Position numbers and translations under genes: made by a program. From contig CAJUIR010000005.1 of NCBI GenBank assembly GCA_910586655.1, forward strand, positions 13,278 through 77,277: 64,000 nucleotides of DNA, read 5' to 3'. Below are positions 34,780 through 42,980 of this stretch, piece after piece; positions within the stretch are counted from its first letter, which is position 1; each line of letters begins with the position of its first letter. This stretch comes from an uncultured Christensenellaceae bacterium. GTDB taxonomy: Bacteria; Bacillota; Clostridia; Christensenellales; Borkfalkiaceae. The notes below the pieces were generated by a model, which worked only from the letters and a program-made list of their open reading frames with translations, ran no database searches and was not told the origin of the DNA.

Positions 34780-34808
34780 TTGACAAGTTAGCAATGCTAA
34801 CCTATAAT
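34780..34808 (+). promoter_or_regulatory. perfect consensus promoter overlapped by operator O2
   Basis: TTGACA (34780-34785), 17 bp, TATAAT (34803-34808). The spacer contains the perfect palindrome GTTAGCAATGCTAAC (34787-34801, operator O2), so a bound repressor would block RNA polymerase. The promoter points away from the XRE gene. Confidence 0.88.
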
Positions 34809-34814
34809 AATATC

Positions 34815-35089
34815 AAACAAGACAAAAAAACTGACAAAATTTAAAACGTTTTGTCGTATTAGGATATTTTCACTCGGCGTAAATTGTGTTTTATAAAAGT
34901 CTGTATTTTATCGTTTCTTGATTCGAAGCGGAAAAGCGGGGAGGCGCAAATACAAAAAAATATTCTGCCAAATTGTTGATCTGTGTTACACGGCAGTCTG
35001 ATACACTATTAGTCAAACCATTGTGTTTAACCGCTTGTTCCGCTCGATAAAGAAAGCCCCGTTCCTGTTCCGGAACGGGGTTCTGTTTT
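34815..35089 (+). ncRNA. candidate repressor-controlled non-coding RNA
   Basis: From the consensus promoter to the terminator at 35057-35089 there is no ATG-started ORF; only GTG/TTG frames of under 30 codons occur. Foldable parts: hairpin GACAAAA / TTTTGTC (34833-34855), CTGCC / GGCAG arms near 34974 and 34993, and a long-range match of GCGGAA (near 34928) with TTCCGC (near 35038). The downstream gene pheT is on the other strand, so this is not a leader. It is a strong, regulated promoter with nothing but RNA as product. No Rfam-type class recognised. Confidence 0.55.
35055..35089. terminator. bidirectional terminator between ncRNA unit and pheT
   Basis: CCCCGTTCC (35057-35065) / GGAACGGGG (35072-35080). 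On the + side TTCTGTTTTG follows; on the minus side CTTTCTTT follows and ends pheT. Confidence 0.8.
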
Positions 35090-35101
35090 GTGCAAAATTT
35101 T

Positions 35102-37501
35102 TTATCTCAGTTCCGCACCGAGATTGTTGCTTAAATTGCCGAGGATTTTATGGAAGAATCCGTCTACCGCTTCGGGCGAAAGAGGCTTTTCCGCAGTTTC
35201 TTCCGGCATGAATGTCAGGCGGAACGCCATGCTTTTTTTGTCCGAGCCGAGCGCATCGCTGCGGTAAACGTCAAACAGTTCCGCTTTTTTGACCGCCTTG
35301 CATGCGCGGAGGATGCACGCCGTCGCGTCTGCGCAAGTGACCGATTCGTTTACCACCACGGCAAGATCGCGCCTTATGCTCGGGAACTTGGGCAGATTGC
35401 GATAGGAAATATCTTTGGAGAACTTTTTGGAAAGCGCCGCGTAGTCGAGTTCGCACAGGTACGCCGGTTTTTCAAGGGCAAGTTCGTTTGCGATCGCGGG
35501 GTGCAGTTCGCCGAGATAGCCGACGGTTTTTTCGCCCAGTTTCACTGCGGCGGTTTTGCCGGAATGCAGGAACGATTTTTCTGCGCGTTCAAAACTCAGA
35601 TTCAGATCGAAGGCTTCGCCGATCGCTTCCACGGCGCCCTTCATATCAAAGAAATCACCTTCGCCCCAAAGCCCCATCACGCAAGTCTTGCGTTCAAGCG
35701 GCAGCGTTTGTAAGGGGAGCATGTCCGCAAGATAGACGTTTGCAAGTTCGAAAAGTCTGCCCGTGTCGTTGCCGCGGCGCACGTTGCGCACGATATTTTG
35801 CAACATCGTCGCACAGAGCGTGGTGCGCATTACGGACAGATCTTCTCCGATGGGATTGCGGATCGCCACCGCGTTTCGTTCGGGGGCGTTTTGCGGCAGG
35901 CGCAAAAGATCGAAATCTTTGGGCGAGCCGAACGAGTAATTGCAGGCTTCCAAAAATCCTTCCGCTTTCAGCGTATTCTTGAATTTCAGTTCGGTCTTCT
36001 GTGCGTGCGTCAAGCCGCCGTGCGTGACGGTCGCCGCCGATAAAAAGGTGGGAACGATATGTTCGTAACCGTAAGAGCGGATGACTTCTTCGGCAATGTC
36101 GGGGTAACCGTCCACGTCTTCCCGCCAGAGCGGAACGGTCACGGCCAGACGATCGCCCGATTGCGCAACGCCGAATCCCAGCCGTTCCAAAATTGCGTTG
36201 GTCTGATCGCGCGGGACTTCGATTCCGAGCAGCGCGTTGATTTTTTCATAGGAAGTTTCGATTTTTTTTGGGGTCATGTCCGCGGCGTTTACATCAATGC
36301 GATAGGAGGTCGGGACTCCGCAGCCCAGTTCTTCAACGAGATGCAGAGCGCGATCCATGGCAAGTTCCGCGCTGTATGCGTCTACGCCTTTTTCAAAACG
36401 CGCCGACGAATCGCTGCGCTGCCCCAGCGCGCGCGACGTTTTTCTCACGCTGTCGCGGGCAAATTTCGCTGCTTCGAAAAAGACTTCGCTTGTTTCCGGT
36501 TTGATTTCGCTGTTCAGTCCGCCCATAATTCCTGCAAGCGCGACGCCGCCTTTTTGATCGCAGATCAACAGATTGGAAGGGTTGAGCGTGAATTCTTTTT
36601 TATCGAGCGTGACGATTTTTTCTCCCTCGTTCGCGCGTCGTACGATCACTTCGTCGCCGCGCAGGAAGTTACGGTCGAACGCGTGCATGGGTTGTCCCGT
36701 TTCGAGCAGAACGAAGTTGGTAATGTCCACGACGTCGGATACGGAGCGCAGACCGCACAGCGCGAGTCTGCGGCGCATCCATTGCGGAGACACGCCGATT
36801 TTTACGTCTTTCACATAGTGCCCGATATACCGCGGGCAAAGCGCGGGTTCTTTTACGGTGACTTTGATTTTTACGTCCGTGTCTGTGCGGCGATAGCCGA
36901 GCGCGGGCATTTTCAGCGGTCGGTTCAACGCAGCGGCAATTTCACGCGCCAGTCCTAAGATGCTCTGGCAGTCGGGGCGGTTGGCGGTGACGGCAATATC
37001 GAAGAGGTAATCGTCGATCCCCACGAGTTTGCGGACGTCTTCGCCCACGGTCGCTTCGTCTCCGAGGATCAGAATGCCGTACACTTCCGCGCCGTCGTAG
37101 AAATCGTTGTTGATGCCGAGTTCTTCGCCCGAGCAGAACATTCCCTCGGACAGTACTCCGCGCAGTTTTCCTGTTTTGATTTTTTGGATCCCGCCTTCGT
37201 GCAGCACGGTCGCACCGTCCAACGCGCAGGGTACGAGCGCGCCTTCGAACACGTTGGTCGCCGCCGTGCAGATCTGCTTAACGCCGTGTGCGCCGCAGTC
37301 CACCGTGCAAACGGTCAGTCTGTCCGCGTCGGGATGTTTTTCGCATTTGGTTATTTTCCCGACGACGACGTTTGTAACGTCTTTGCCGAGATAGGTCAGT
37401 TCTTCTACTTCGAATCCGCAGGAAAACAGTTTTTCCTGTAACTCTTCGGCGGGAATATCGATTTCAACGTAATCTTTCAGCCAACTAAGCGGTGCTAACA
37501 T
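35102..37501 (-). CDS. pheT: phenylalanyl-tRNA synthetase beta subunit
   Basis: A 799-residue beta subunit of the alpha2-beta2 enzyme. In order: N-terminal tRNA-binding (EMAP-like) domain (ECGFEVEELTYLG; GKITKCEKHPDADRLTVC), the B3/B4 editing domain, the B5 domain (ALLGIEVPRDQTNAILERLGF), the inactive catalytic-like core and the C-terminal ferredoxin-fold anticodon-binding domain (KFPSIRRDLAVVVNE). Length is normal. It follows pheS by 86 nt in the same T-box-controlled operon. Confidence 0.96.
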   Translation of the reverse strand: MLAPLSWLKDYVEIDIPAEELQEKLFSCGFEVEELTYLGKDVTNVVVGKITKCEKHPDADRLTVCTVDCGAHGVKQICTAATNVFEGALVPCALDGATVLHEGGIQKIKTGKLRGVLSEGMFCSGEELGINNDFYDGAEVYGILILGDEATVGEDVRKLVGIDDYLFDIAVTANRPDCQSILGLAREIAAALNRPLKMPALGYRRTDTDVKIKVTVKEPALCPRYIGHYVKDVKIGVSPQWMRRRLALCGLRSVSDVVDITNFVLLETGQPMHAFDRNFLRGDEVIVRRANEGEKIVTLDKKEFTLNPSNLLICDQKGGVALAGIMGGLNSEIKPETSEVFFEAAKFARDSVRKTSRALGQRSDSSARFEKGVDAYSAELAMDRALHLVEELGCGVPTSYRIDVNAADMTPKKIETSYEKINALLGIEVPRDQTNAILERLGFGVAQSGDRLAVTVPLWREDVDGYPDIAEEVIRSYGYEHIVPTFLSAATVTHGGLTHAQKTELKFKNTLKAEGFLEACNYSFGSPKDFDLLRLPQNAPERNAVAIRNPIGEDLSVMRTTLCATMLQNIVRNVRRGNDTGRLFELANVYLADMLPLQTLPLERKTCVMGLWGEGDFFDMKGAVEAIGEAFDLNLSFERAEKSFLHSGKTAAVKLGEKTVGYLGELHPAIANELALEKPAYLCELDYAALSKKFSKDISYRNLPKFPSIRRDLAVVVNESVTCADATACILRACKAVKKAELFDVYRSDALGSDKKSMAFRLTFMPEETAEKPLSPEAVDGFFHKILGNLSNNLGAELR

Positions 37502-37587
37502 ATTTTTTAATCCTCCGATTCTTTCAGTGTTTCAGCAAGCGGTCTATCCGCGTACGTTTTTTTGGAATAAATATAAAGCGCGCGGAT

Positions 37588-38607
37588 TTAATCTTTGAAC
37601 TGCTCTAAAAAGCGCACGTCGTTTTCGGTCAGCAGTTTAATGTTGTTGATTCCGTATTTCAGCATCGCGATCCGTTCGATGCCCATTCCGAATGCAAATC
37701 CCGTGTATACGTCCGGATCCACGCCGCAGTTTTCAAGCACGCGTCTGTTCACCATGCCCGCGCCGAGCACTTCAATCCAACCCGTGCCTTTGCAGAGAGA
37801 ACAGCCTTTTCCGCCGCAGGACGCGCAGGAAACGTCCACTTCGACCGAAGGTTCGGTAAAGGGGAAGTAGGAAGGGCGAAGCCTTGTTTTACTTGAATCG
37901 GAAAATACGCTGCGCGCGAATTCATCGAGCATGCCCTGCAAGTCGCACAGGGTGATTCCTTTATCGACCACAAGCCCTTCCATTTGGTGGAACATGGGGG
38001 AGTGCGTCGCGTCGTCGTCCGAACGGAATACGCGCCCGGGGGAAAGAATTTTAATGGGCGGCTTCTTCTTTTCCATCACGCGGATCTGAGCCGCGCTCGT
38101 CTGCGTGCGTAACAGAAACTCGTCGGTCACGTAAAAGGTATCCTGCATGTCGCGCGCAGGGTGGTCGGCAGGCGTGTTGAGCGCGGTAAAGTTGTAGTAT
38201 TCGTTTTCGATTTCCGGTCCCTCGTAGATCTCGAACCCCATTCCCGCAAAGACGTCGATGAGTTCGTTTTTTACGCGCGTGACGGGATGCAAAACGCCTT
38301 CGCGCTTGCGTTTTCCGGGCATGGTTACGTCAATGCGCTCGTGTTTCAGTTTATATTCGAGTTCGCGCTGTTTGATTTTTTCTTCCAACGCTTCGAAATG
38401 CGCTTCGAGTTTCATGCGCAGATCGTTGATCTTCTTTCCCAATGCAGGGCGGTCTTCCTTCGCCGCGTCTTTCATTTTTTGGAGCAGCGCGGAAATTTTG
38501 CCCGTTCTGCCGAGGTATGTCATTTTGACTTCATAGAGCGCGCGGCTGGTTTCCGCCGCGTCGGCGTCTTTTTTTGCTTCGCTGAGCAAAGTTTCGTTTT
38601 CTTCCAT
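37588..38607 (-). CDS. pheS: phenylalanyl-tRNA synthetase alpha subunit
   Basis: A 339-residue class II catalytic subunit. The N-terminal ~90 residues form the coiled-coil; [47 protein letters not shown] (motif 2 region) and [18 protein letters not shown] (motif 3) are the family signatures. A zinc-type [14 protein letters not shown] insertion typical of bacterial PheS is present. GGGAGG precedes the ATG. Controlled by a tRNA-Phe T-box. Confidence 0.96.
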   Translation of the reverse strand: MEENETLLSEAKKDADAAETSRALYEVKMTYLGRTGKISALLQKMKDAAKEDRPALGKKINDLRMKLEAHFEALEEKIKQRELEYKLKHERIDVTMPGKRKREGVLHPVTRVKNELIDVFAGMGFEIYEGPEIENEYYNFTALNTPADHPARDMQDTFYVTDEFLLRTQTSAAQIRVMEKKKPPIKILSPGRVFRSDDDATHSPMFHQMEGLVVDKGITLCDLQGMLDEFARSVFSDSSKTRLRPSYFPFTEPSVEVDVSCASCGGKGCSLCKGTGWIEVLGAGMVNRRVLENCGVDPDVYTGFAFGMGIERIAMLKYGINNIKLLTENDVRFLEQFKD

Positions 38608-38630
38608 TCTGAGTTTCCTCCCGATAAAAT

Positions 38631-38861
38631 AAAAAAAGCCCTATGATCACATAGGGCGAAAGTTTCGCGGTACCACCTAATTTCGCGCATCGTGTGCGCC
38701 TCTTCTTCTCTTAACGCGAGATTTACGGCTCCGCTTAAAGTTCCGTTCGGCGGGCGGCTGGCGGGGGAATACCGCGCAGAATCCGAAAAAACCCTTTCAG
38801 CCTGAGGAGTTTCTCTCTTTTTTCGGAAGATGGATGCGCGTCTGTTCCGCTTTATTGCCTT
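38631..38861 (-). promoter_or_regulatory. T-box riboswitch (tRNA-Phe) of pheST
   Basis: The antiterminator carries the canonical TGGTACCGCG (38675-38666). The terminator stem GCCCTATG / CATAGGGC (38657-38638) is followed by seven T (38637-38631). In Stem I, helices CGCGCA / TGCGCG and TTCCG / CGGA flank an internal loop with TTC at 38781-38779, the Phe specifier codon. Uncharged tRNA-Phe would pair there and at the TGGN bulge, allowing readthrough into pheS. Confidence 0.93.
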
Positions 38862-38867
38862 TTCTTT

Positions 38868-38896
38868 ATTATAAGCGGAAAGGAAAATCTTGTCAA
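38868..38896 (-). promoter_or_regulatory. perfect consensus promoter of pheST
   Basis: On the minus strand TTGACA (38896-38891), 17 bp, TATAAT (38873-38868). Confidence 0.9.
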
Positions 38897-39017
38897 TCGA
38901 TTTCGGGGAAAGAAATGAAATTGTCATAAAAGACCTAACTTTCCAATATTTAGTACCTAATTTTTTTAACAATACCATATTTAGTGTTATAATTCCAAAA
39001 ATTATTGAGATTTTCTC

Positions 39018-39046
39018 TTGACAAACGACGATGGGCATGGTATCAT
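39018..39046 (+). promoter_or_regulatory. promoter of the pfl operon
   Basis: TTGACA (39018-39023), 17 bp, TATCAT (39041-39046), just upstream of the ZTP aptamer. Confidence 0.8.
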
Positions 39047-39063
39047 AACATTACATTTGAAAA

Positions 39064-39168
39064 CCTTTACGGCAACTGACGAGCAGCGGAGCACCGCGTG
39101 GAACCGTAACGGGGTTGAGCCGTTTCGTCTGGGCAGATTTTTTCGGTAGAAATCTGCTCTTTTGTTTT
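39064..39168 (+). promoter_or_regulatory. ZTP (ZMP/pfl-motif) riboswitch
   Basis: P1 is TTACGG (39067-39072) / CCGTAA (39104-39109). Inside P1 the conserved AACTGACGAGCA segment precedes hairpin GCGG-AGCA-CCGC. After a linker comes the hallmark 3' part ending in CTGGGCA (39129-39135). The last bases of that motif are shared with a terminator stem GCAGATTT (39133-39140) / AAATCTGC (39150-39157) followed by TCTTTTGTTTT, so ligand binding would prevent termination. ZTP riboswitches are known upstream of folate/purine genes and of pfl, after which the motif was first named. Confidence 0.85.
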
Positions 39169-39201
39169 CTTATTCCGAAAACGGGCATAATAGGAGGGGC
39201 A

Positions 39202-39924
39202 ATGCGGATTCATTCTTTGGAGTCGTTCGGCACGGTAGACGGTCCGGGGATTCGGTTCGTAGTATTTGCGCAGGGCTGTCCCATGAGGTGTCGATATTGC
39301 CACAATCCCGACACGTGGGATCCGAACGGAGGAATCGAAATGTCTGCCGAACAAATCGCGGAGGAAGCGTTGAAATACAAACGTTACTTCGGGGAACAAG
39401 GCGGCGTTACCGTTTCGGGCGGCGAGCCGCTGTTGCAACTGACCGAACTGACCGAATTGTTTCGCATTCTGAAAGACAAAAACGTCCACACCTGCGTCGA
39501 TACTTCGGGGATTTGTTTTCGGGAAGACGATCCTCGGTATGACGACCTCCTTGCGGTAACAGATTTGGTCTTGCTCGACATCAAGCATATCGAGGACGAG
39601 GCGCACCGGCGGCTCACGGGGCAGTCCAATCGCGCTCCTCTTGCGTTTGCTCGGTATCTGAACCGCCTCAATAAACCCGTCTGGATCAGGCACGTGCTCG
39701 TTCCGGGAATTACCGATGAAGACGGACAATTGATCAAACTGAAAGAATTTCTCGATCAACTCGGCAATGTGGAAAAGACGGAAGTATTGCCTTACCACAC
39801 GATGGGAAAAATCAAATATCAAACGCTTGGGATTCCGTATCCGCTGGAAGGGGTACAGCCGCCCGAGAAAGAACGGATCGAAAACGCAAGAAAAATTTTA
39901 CATACAGAGAGGAGAGAGTTATGA
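39202..39924 (+). CDS. pflA: pyruvate formate-lyase activating enzyme
   Basis: A 240-residue radical SAM enzyme that abstracts hydrogen from the glycine of PFL. The cluster motif is [11 protein letters not shown] (about residue 26); [14 protein letters not shown] and LLDIKH are family signatures, and [10 protein letters not shown] is near the end. AGGAGG 4 nt before ATG 39202 sets the start; a longer in-frame extension lies in the riboswitch terminator and is rejected. It overlaps the PFL core gene by ATGA. Its substrate glycine here is on a separate small protein (41994-42230). Confidence 0.95.
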   Translation: MRIHSLESFGTVDGPGIRFVVFAQGCPMRCRYCHNPDTWDPNGGIEMSAEQIAEEALKYKRYFGEQGGVTVSGGEPLLQLTELTELFRILKDKNVHTCVDTSGICFREDDPRYDDLLAVTDLVLLDIKHIEDEAHRRLTGQSNRAPLAFARYLNRLNKPVWIRHVLVPGITDEDGQLIKLKEFLDQLGNVEKTEVLPYHTMGKIKYQTLGIPYPLEGVQPPEKERIENARKILHTERREL

Positions 39925-41945
39925 AAGAGGCATGGCGCGGATTTGAACGCGGAAAATGGTGCGACGAAATTGACGTGCGCGATTTTATTCAGCGCAACTA
40001 TACCCCTTACGAAGGAGACGGCTCGTTCCTCGCTCCTGCGACGGAAGCGACCAAAACGCTTTGGGAGCAGGTGCTGCAACTTTCCAAAGAGGAGAGAGCG
40101 CGCGGCGGCGTTTACGACGCGGACACGGATACCGTGTCGCGCGTGAACAGCCATAAAGCGGGATATTTCAACAAAGAACTTGAAAAAATCGTGGGGATTC
40201 AGACGGACGCTCCTTTCAAGCGCGCGTTGCAGCCGTTCGGCGGAATCCGCATGGCGGAAGAATCTCTCAATATGTACGGCTATGAGGTCAGTCCGCGCGT
40301 TAAGGATATTTTTACGCATTACCGTAAGACGCACAACGACGGCGTTTACGACGCATACACGCCCGAAATGCGGCGCGCGCGTACGGCGCATATTTTGACG
40401 GGTCTTCCCGACACGTACGGCAGAGGCAGGATCATCGGCGATTACCGCCGCGTCGCGCTTTACGGCGTCGACTTTTTGATTGCCCAGAAAGAGAAAGATA
40501 AACTTTTGAAAGACGGGAGCATGACGCCCGAAAAAATCAGAGACAGAGAGGAACTGTCCGAACAGGTCAAAGCGTTAAAAGCCTTAAAGGAAATGGCGGC
40601 GGAATACGGGTTCGATCTTTCCGCGCCTGCCGTTAACGCCCGAGAAGCCATCCAGTGGCTGTATTTCGGCTATCTTGCCGCGGTGAAAGATCAGAACGGT
40701 GCGGCGATGAGCATCGGCAGAAATACGACTTTCCTCGATATCTATATTCAACGCGATCTGGATGAGGGCGCGCTCACCGAATCGGAGGCGCAGGAACTCG
40801 TCGATCATTTCGTCATGAAACTGCGCGTCGTGAAGTTTATGCGCATCCGCGAATACAACGAACTGTTCAGCGGCGATCCTACGTGGGTCACCGAGTCCAT
40901 CGGCGGCATGGGCATCGACGGCAGACCGCTCGTGACCAGAACAAGTTTCCGTATTCTGCATACGCTCGTCAATCTGGGACCCGCACCCGAGCCGAACCTT
41001 ACGGTATTATGGTCCAGGCATCTGCCCGAAAACTTTAAACGTTTCTGTGCCGAAACGTCCATTCAGACGTCGGCAATCCAGTATGAAAGCGACGATCTGA
41101 TGCGTACCGAAATGGGAGATGATTACTGTATCGCCTGCTGCGTTTCGAGTATGCGCGTCGGGAAAGACATGCAGTTTTTCGGCGCACGCGCCAATCTTGC
41201 AAAATGTCTGCTCTACGCGATCAACGGCGGGAAAGACGAGTTGACGAAAGACAAAAAGACGGGCTTGCCTTTGCAGGTCTCGCCCGAATTTGCGCCCGTG
41301 CTCGGCGACGGTCCGCTCGACTTTCAAGAGGTGATCAAAAAGTACGACAACATGATGAGTTGGCTGGCGGGACTATACGTCAACACGTTGAACGTCATTC
41401 ATTACATGCACGATAAATATTGTTACGAGGCGTTGGAAATGGCGCTTCACGATACCGAAGTGCGCAGATTTTTTGCGACCGGCGTGGCGGGACTTTCCTG
41501 CGCGGCGGACAGTCTTTCGGCAATCAAATACGCAAAGGTCTACCCTGTGCGCGACGAACACGGAATTGTCGTCGATTACCGGATCGAAGGCGACTATCCG
41601 CAATACGGCAATAACGACGACCGCGTAGACGAACTTGCGGTTTGGATCGTGAAAACGTTTATGAATAAGATCAAAAGCCATACGACGTACCGCGAATCGG
41701 TGCCTACCATGTCGATTCTGACCATCACTTCAAACGTTGTGTACGGAAAGAAAACGGGCAACACGCCCGACGGCAGAAGGGCGGGTCAGCCGCTTGCGCC
41801 CGGGGCGAACCCCATGCACGGCAGAGATAAGCACGGTGCGCTCGCCTCTCTCGAATCGGTTGCGAAACTTCCCTATGAATTTGCCCGCGACGGCATTTCC
41901 AACACATTCAGCATCACCCCTCAATCGCTCGGCAAAGACGAATAA
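39921..41945 (+). CDS. pflB: pyruvate formate-lyase core lacking the glycyl-radical domain
   Basis: A 674-residue protein covering the PFL catalytic barrel. The two active-site cysteines are adjacent in [16 protein letters not shown], followed by [18 protein letters not shown], as in E. coli PflB. The E. coli enzyme has 760 residues; here the reading frame stops after [11 protein letters not shown], exactly where the C-terminal glycyl-radical loop would begin. The missing ~78 residues are encoded by the next gene. It cannot work alone, so the holoenzyme must be a two-polypeptide complex. It cleaves pyruvate + CoA to acetyl-CoA + formate. Under ZTP control with pflA. Confidence 0.95.
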   Translation: MKEAWRGFERGKWCDEIDVRDFIQRNYTPYEGDGSFLAPATEATKTLWEQVLQLSKEERARGGVYDADTDTVSRVNSHKAGYFNKELEKIVGIQTDAPFKRALQPFGGIRMAEESLNMYGYEVSPRVKDIFTHYRKTHNDGVYDAYTPEMRRARTAHILTGLPDTYGRGRIIGDYRRVALYGVDFLIAQKEKDKLLKDGSMTPEKIRDREELSEQVKALKALKEMAAEYGFDLSAPAVNAREAIQWLYFGYLAAVKDQNGAAMSIGRNTTFLDIYIQRDLDEGALTESEAQELVDHFVMKLRVVKFMRIREYNELFSGDPTWVTESIGGMGIDGRPLVTRTSFRILHTLVNLGPAPEPNLTVLWSRHLPENFKRFCAETSIQTSAIQYESDDLMRTEMGDDYCIACCVSSMRVGKDMQFFGARANLAKCLLYAINGGKDELTKDKKTGLPLQVSPEFAPVLGDGPLDFQEVIKKYDNMMSWLAGLYVNTLNVIHYMHDKYCYEALEMALHDTEVRRFFATGVAGLSCAADSLSAIKYAKVYPVRDEHGIVVDYRIEGDYPQYGNNDDRVDELAVWIVKTFMNKIKSHTTYRESVPTMSILTITSNVVYGKKTGNTPDGRRAGQPLAPGANPMHGRDKHGALASLESVAKLPYEFARDGISNTFSITPQSLGKDE

Positions 41946-41948
41946 AAT

Positions 41949-41966
41949 TGCGCGAGGTATCGCGCA
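41949..41966 (+). other. intercistronic hairpin between PFL core and glycyl-radical gene
   Basis: TGCGCGA-GGTA-TCGCGCA, 7-bp stem with no T-run. It may protect or mark an mRNA processing end and so adjust the ratio of the two PFL parts. AAGGAGG follows at 41979-41985. Confidence 0.55.
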
Positions 41967-41993
41967 GATCATGATATTAAGGAGGAATGGATC

Positions 41994-42230
41994 ATGTCTA
42001 AACAACAAACGGAAAATCTGGTGAATATGCTCGACGCTTACGTCGGCAACGGCGGGTATCATTTGAACGTCAACGTGTTCAATCGCGACACATTGTTGGA
42101 CGCGCAGGCGCATCCCGAAAAATATCCGCAACTTACGGTTCGCGTAAGCGGTTATGCCGTGAACTTTATCAAACTGACCAAAGAACAGCAGGACGATGTC
42201 ATTTCGCGTACGATCCACGAAAGTATGTAA
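41994..42230 (+). CDS. autonomous glycyl-radical subunit of split PFL (GrcA-like)
   Basis: A 78-residue protein equal to the C-terminal domain of PflB. It carries the glycyl-radical signature RVSGYAVNF, with the radical Gly at residue 53, the preceding [15 protein letters not shown] and the C-terminus [15 protein letters not shown] strong AAGGAGG lies 8 nt before the ATG. E. coli GrcA (YfiD) is a similar stand-alone domain used as a spare part for oxygen-damaged PFL, but there PflB keeps its own domain. Here PflB lacks it, so this protein is expected to be essential for activity. It has its own start, a 48-nt spacer and a hairpin upstream, so this is not a simple frameshift. Confidence 0.93.
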   Translation: MSKQQTENLVNMLDAYVGNGGYHLNVNVFNRDTLLDAQAHPEKYPQLTVRVSGYAVNFIKLTKEQQDDVISRTIHESM

Positions 42231-42233
42231 CGC

Positions 42234-42262
42234 TTGCATTTTTTACGGCGTTCTGTTAAAAT
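42234..42262 (+). promoter_or_regulatory. promoter giving a probably leaderless mRNA
   Basis: TTGCAT (42234-42239), 17 bp, TAAAAT (42257-42262). The ATG at 42269 is 7 nt after the -10 box, i.e. at the predicted +1. Confidence 0.7.
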
Positions 42263-42268
42263 GGAATT

Positions 42269-42541
42269 ATGAAAAAGACGGAAGAACAAAAACGGCAGAA
42301 GGAAGACGCGCGCAAGCGGAAGCAAGAGGAGCGGCTGCAAAAACACGTCGTGATCTGTCCGCATTGCGGTGAACAGACGCTCGATCACATGACGGAATGT
42401 CCGCATTGCGGCGGCGCGCTCCGTCCGAGCGGTTACAGCCCGATGGATGAAGCCAAACGGAAAAAAATACGCAGGATTACTTATCCCGTCGGGATCGCGG
42501 TTGCGATCGTGATCGCCGTGTTGATCGTCGTATTGCGTTAA
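42269..42541 (+). CDS. small zinc-ribbon membrane protein
   Basis: A 90-residue protein. The N-terminal ~25 residues are a Lys/Arg/Glu-rich helix, the middle has a zinc ribbon (CPHCGEQ and CPHCGG), and the C-terminus is a single membrane helix (PVGIAVAIVIAVLIVVL). It is a likely cytoplasm-facing tail-anchored protein. No function known. No ribosome site; see the leaderless promoter. It ends at a strong bidirectional terminator. Confidence 0.7.
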   Translation: MKKTEEQKRQKEDARKRKQEERLQKHVVICPHCGEQTLDHMTECPHCGGALRPSGYSPMDEAKRKKIRRITYPVGIAVAIVIAVLIVVLR

Positions 42542-42550
42542 AATAACGAA

Positions 42551-42591
42551 AAAAAGATCGCGCCCGATTGAAAATCGGGCGCGATCTTTTT
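42551..42591. terminator. strong bidirectional terminator
   Basis: AAAAAGATCGCGCCCGAT / ATCGGGCGCGATCTTTTT, 18-bp stem; shared by the zinc-ribbon gene and veg. Confidence 0.92.
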
Positions 42592-42608
42592 GACGTGTCG
42601 CCGTCAAA

Positions 42609-42860
42609 TCATTCCGCTTTTTTGACAGGCTTTACCGATACGCTGCCGCACAGCACTTCGGCATAGGAATAGGACGTTTTCCCCAAAAAATTCTTGTCGT
42701 TGGGACGAACGGTAAAGAGAGCGGGATATACGCCCGAAAGTTCGCCGCAGTAACGTAAAATTTTATTGCGTCCTAAATTGACCGTGACGTCTACTTGCCG
42801 CTGAAAGTATTCCGAAATCGTACGCTTTACTTCTGTAATATTTCCGATTGACTTGATCAT
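42609..42860 (-). CDS. veg: Veg family protein
   Basis: An 83-residue protein of the Veg (DUF1021) family: GRNKILRYCGELSGVYPALFTV and SYSYAEVLCGSV match the conserved core (GRRK ... GILAETYPSVF ... SYSYADILTETV in B. subtilis Veg, from memory). In Bacillus, Veg is abundant and influences biofilm gene expression and spore outgrowth. In B. subtilis veg lies between rsmA and ispE; here it is next to sipL and ispE, a remnant of that order. Small beta-barrel predicted. Promoter not evident. Confidence 0.85.
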   Translation of the reverse strand: MIKSIGNITEVKRTISEYFQRQVDVTVNLGRNKILRYCGELSGVYPALFTVRPNDKNFLGKTSYSYAEVLCGSVSVKPVKKAE

Positions 42861-42918
42861 ACTTCAATGATTGACTAAATTTCCGAAAAAGATACCTCTT
42901 TTCGACATAATAAATTTT

Positions 42919-42947
42919 TCATAACGCGGGATTTGTTCGCATACAAT
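42919..42947 (+). promoter_or_regulatory. sigma-E-like promoter of sipL
   Basis: TCATAAC (42919-42925), exactly 14 nt, CATACAAT (42940-42947). The -10 is a full match to the sigma-E CATACANT consensus. SipL is expressed in the mother cell in Clostridioides difficile. Confidence 0.7.
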
Positions 42948-42980
42948 GAAGGGAAACCAAAATCGGGGAGAGGTAAAATT

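Noticed and set aside
34815..35089. 6S RNA identity for the non-coding transcript
   Set aside because: No single long imperfect hairpin with a central bubble could be drawn, and 6S is not usually under a dedicated XRE repressor.
34810..35100. 35023-35211 as a coding region in the ncRNA interval
   Set aside because: It starts with GTG without a ribosome site, passes through the terminator hairpin and overlaps the end of pheT.
41942..41993. Sequencing frameshift as explanation for the split pflB
   Set aside because: The second part has its own ATG, a strong AAGGAGG at 8 nt and a 48-nt spacer with a hairpin; the intervening bases do not encode PFL sequence in any frame.
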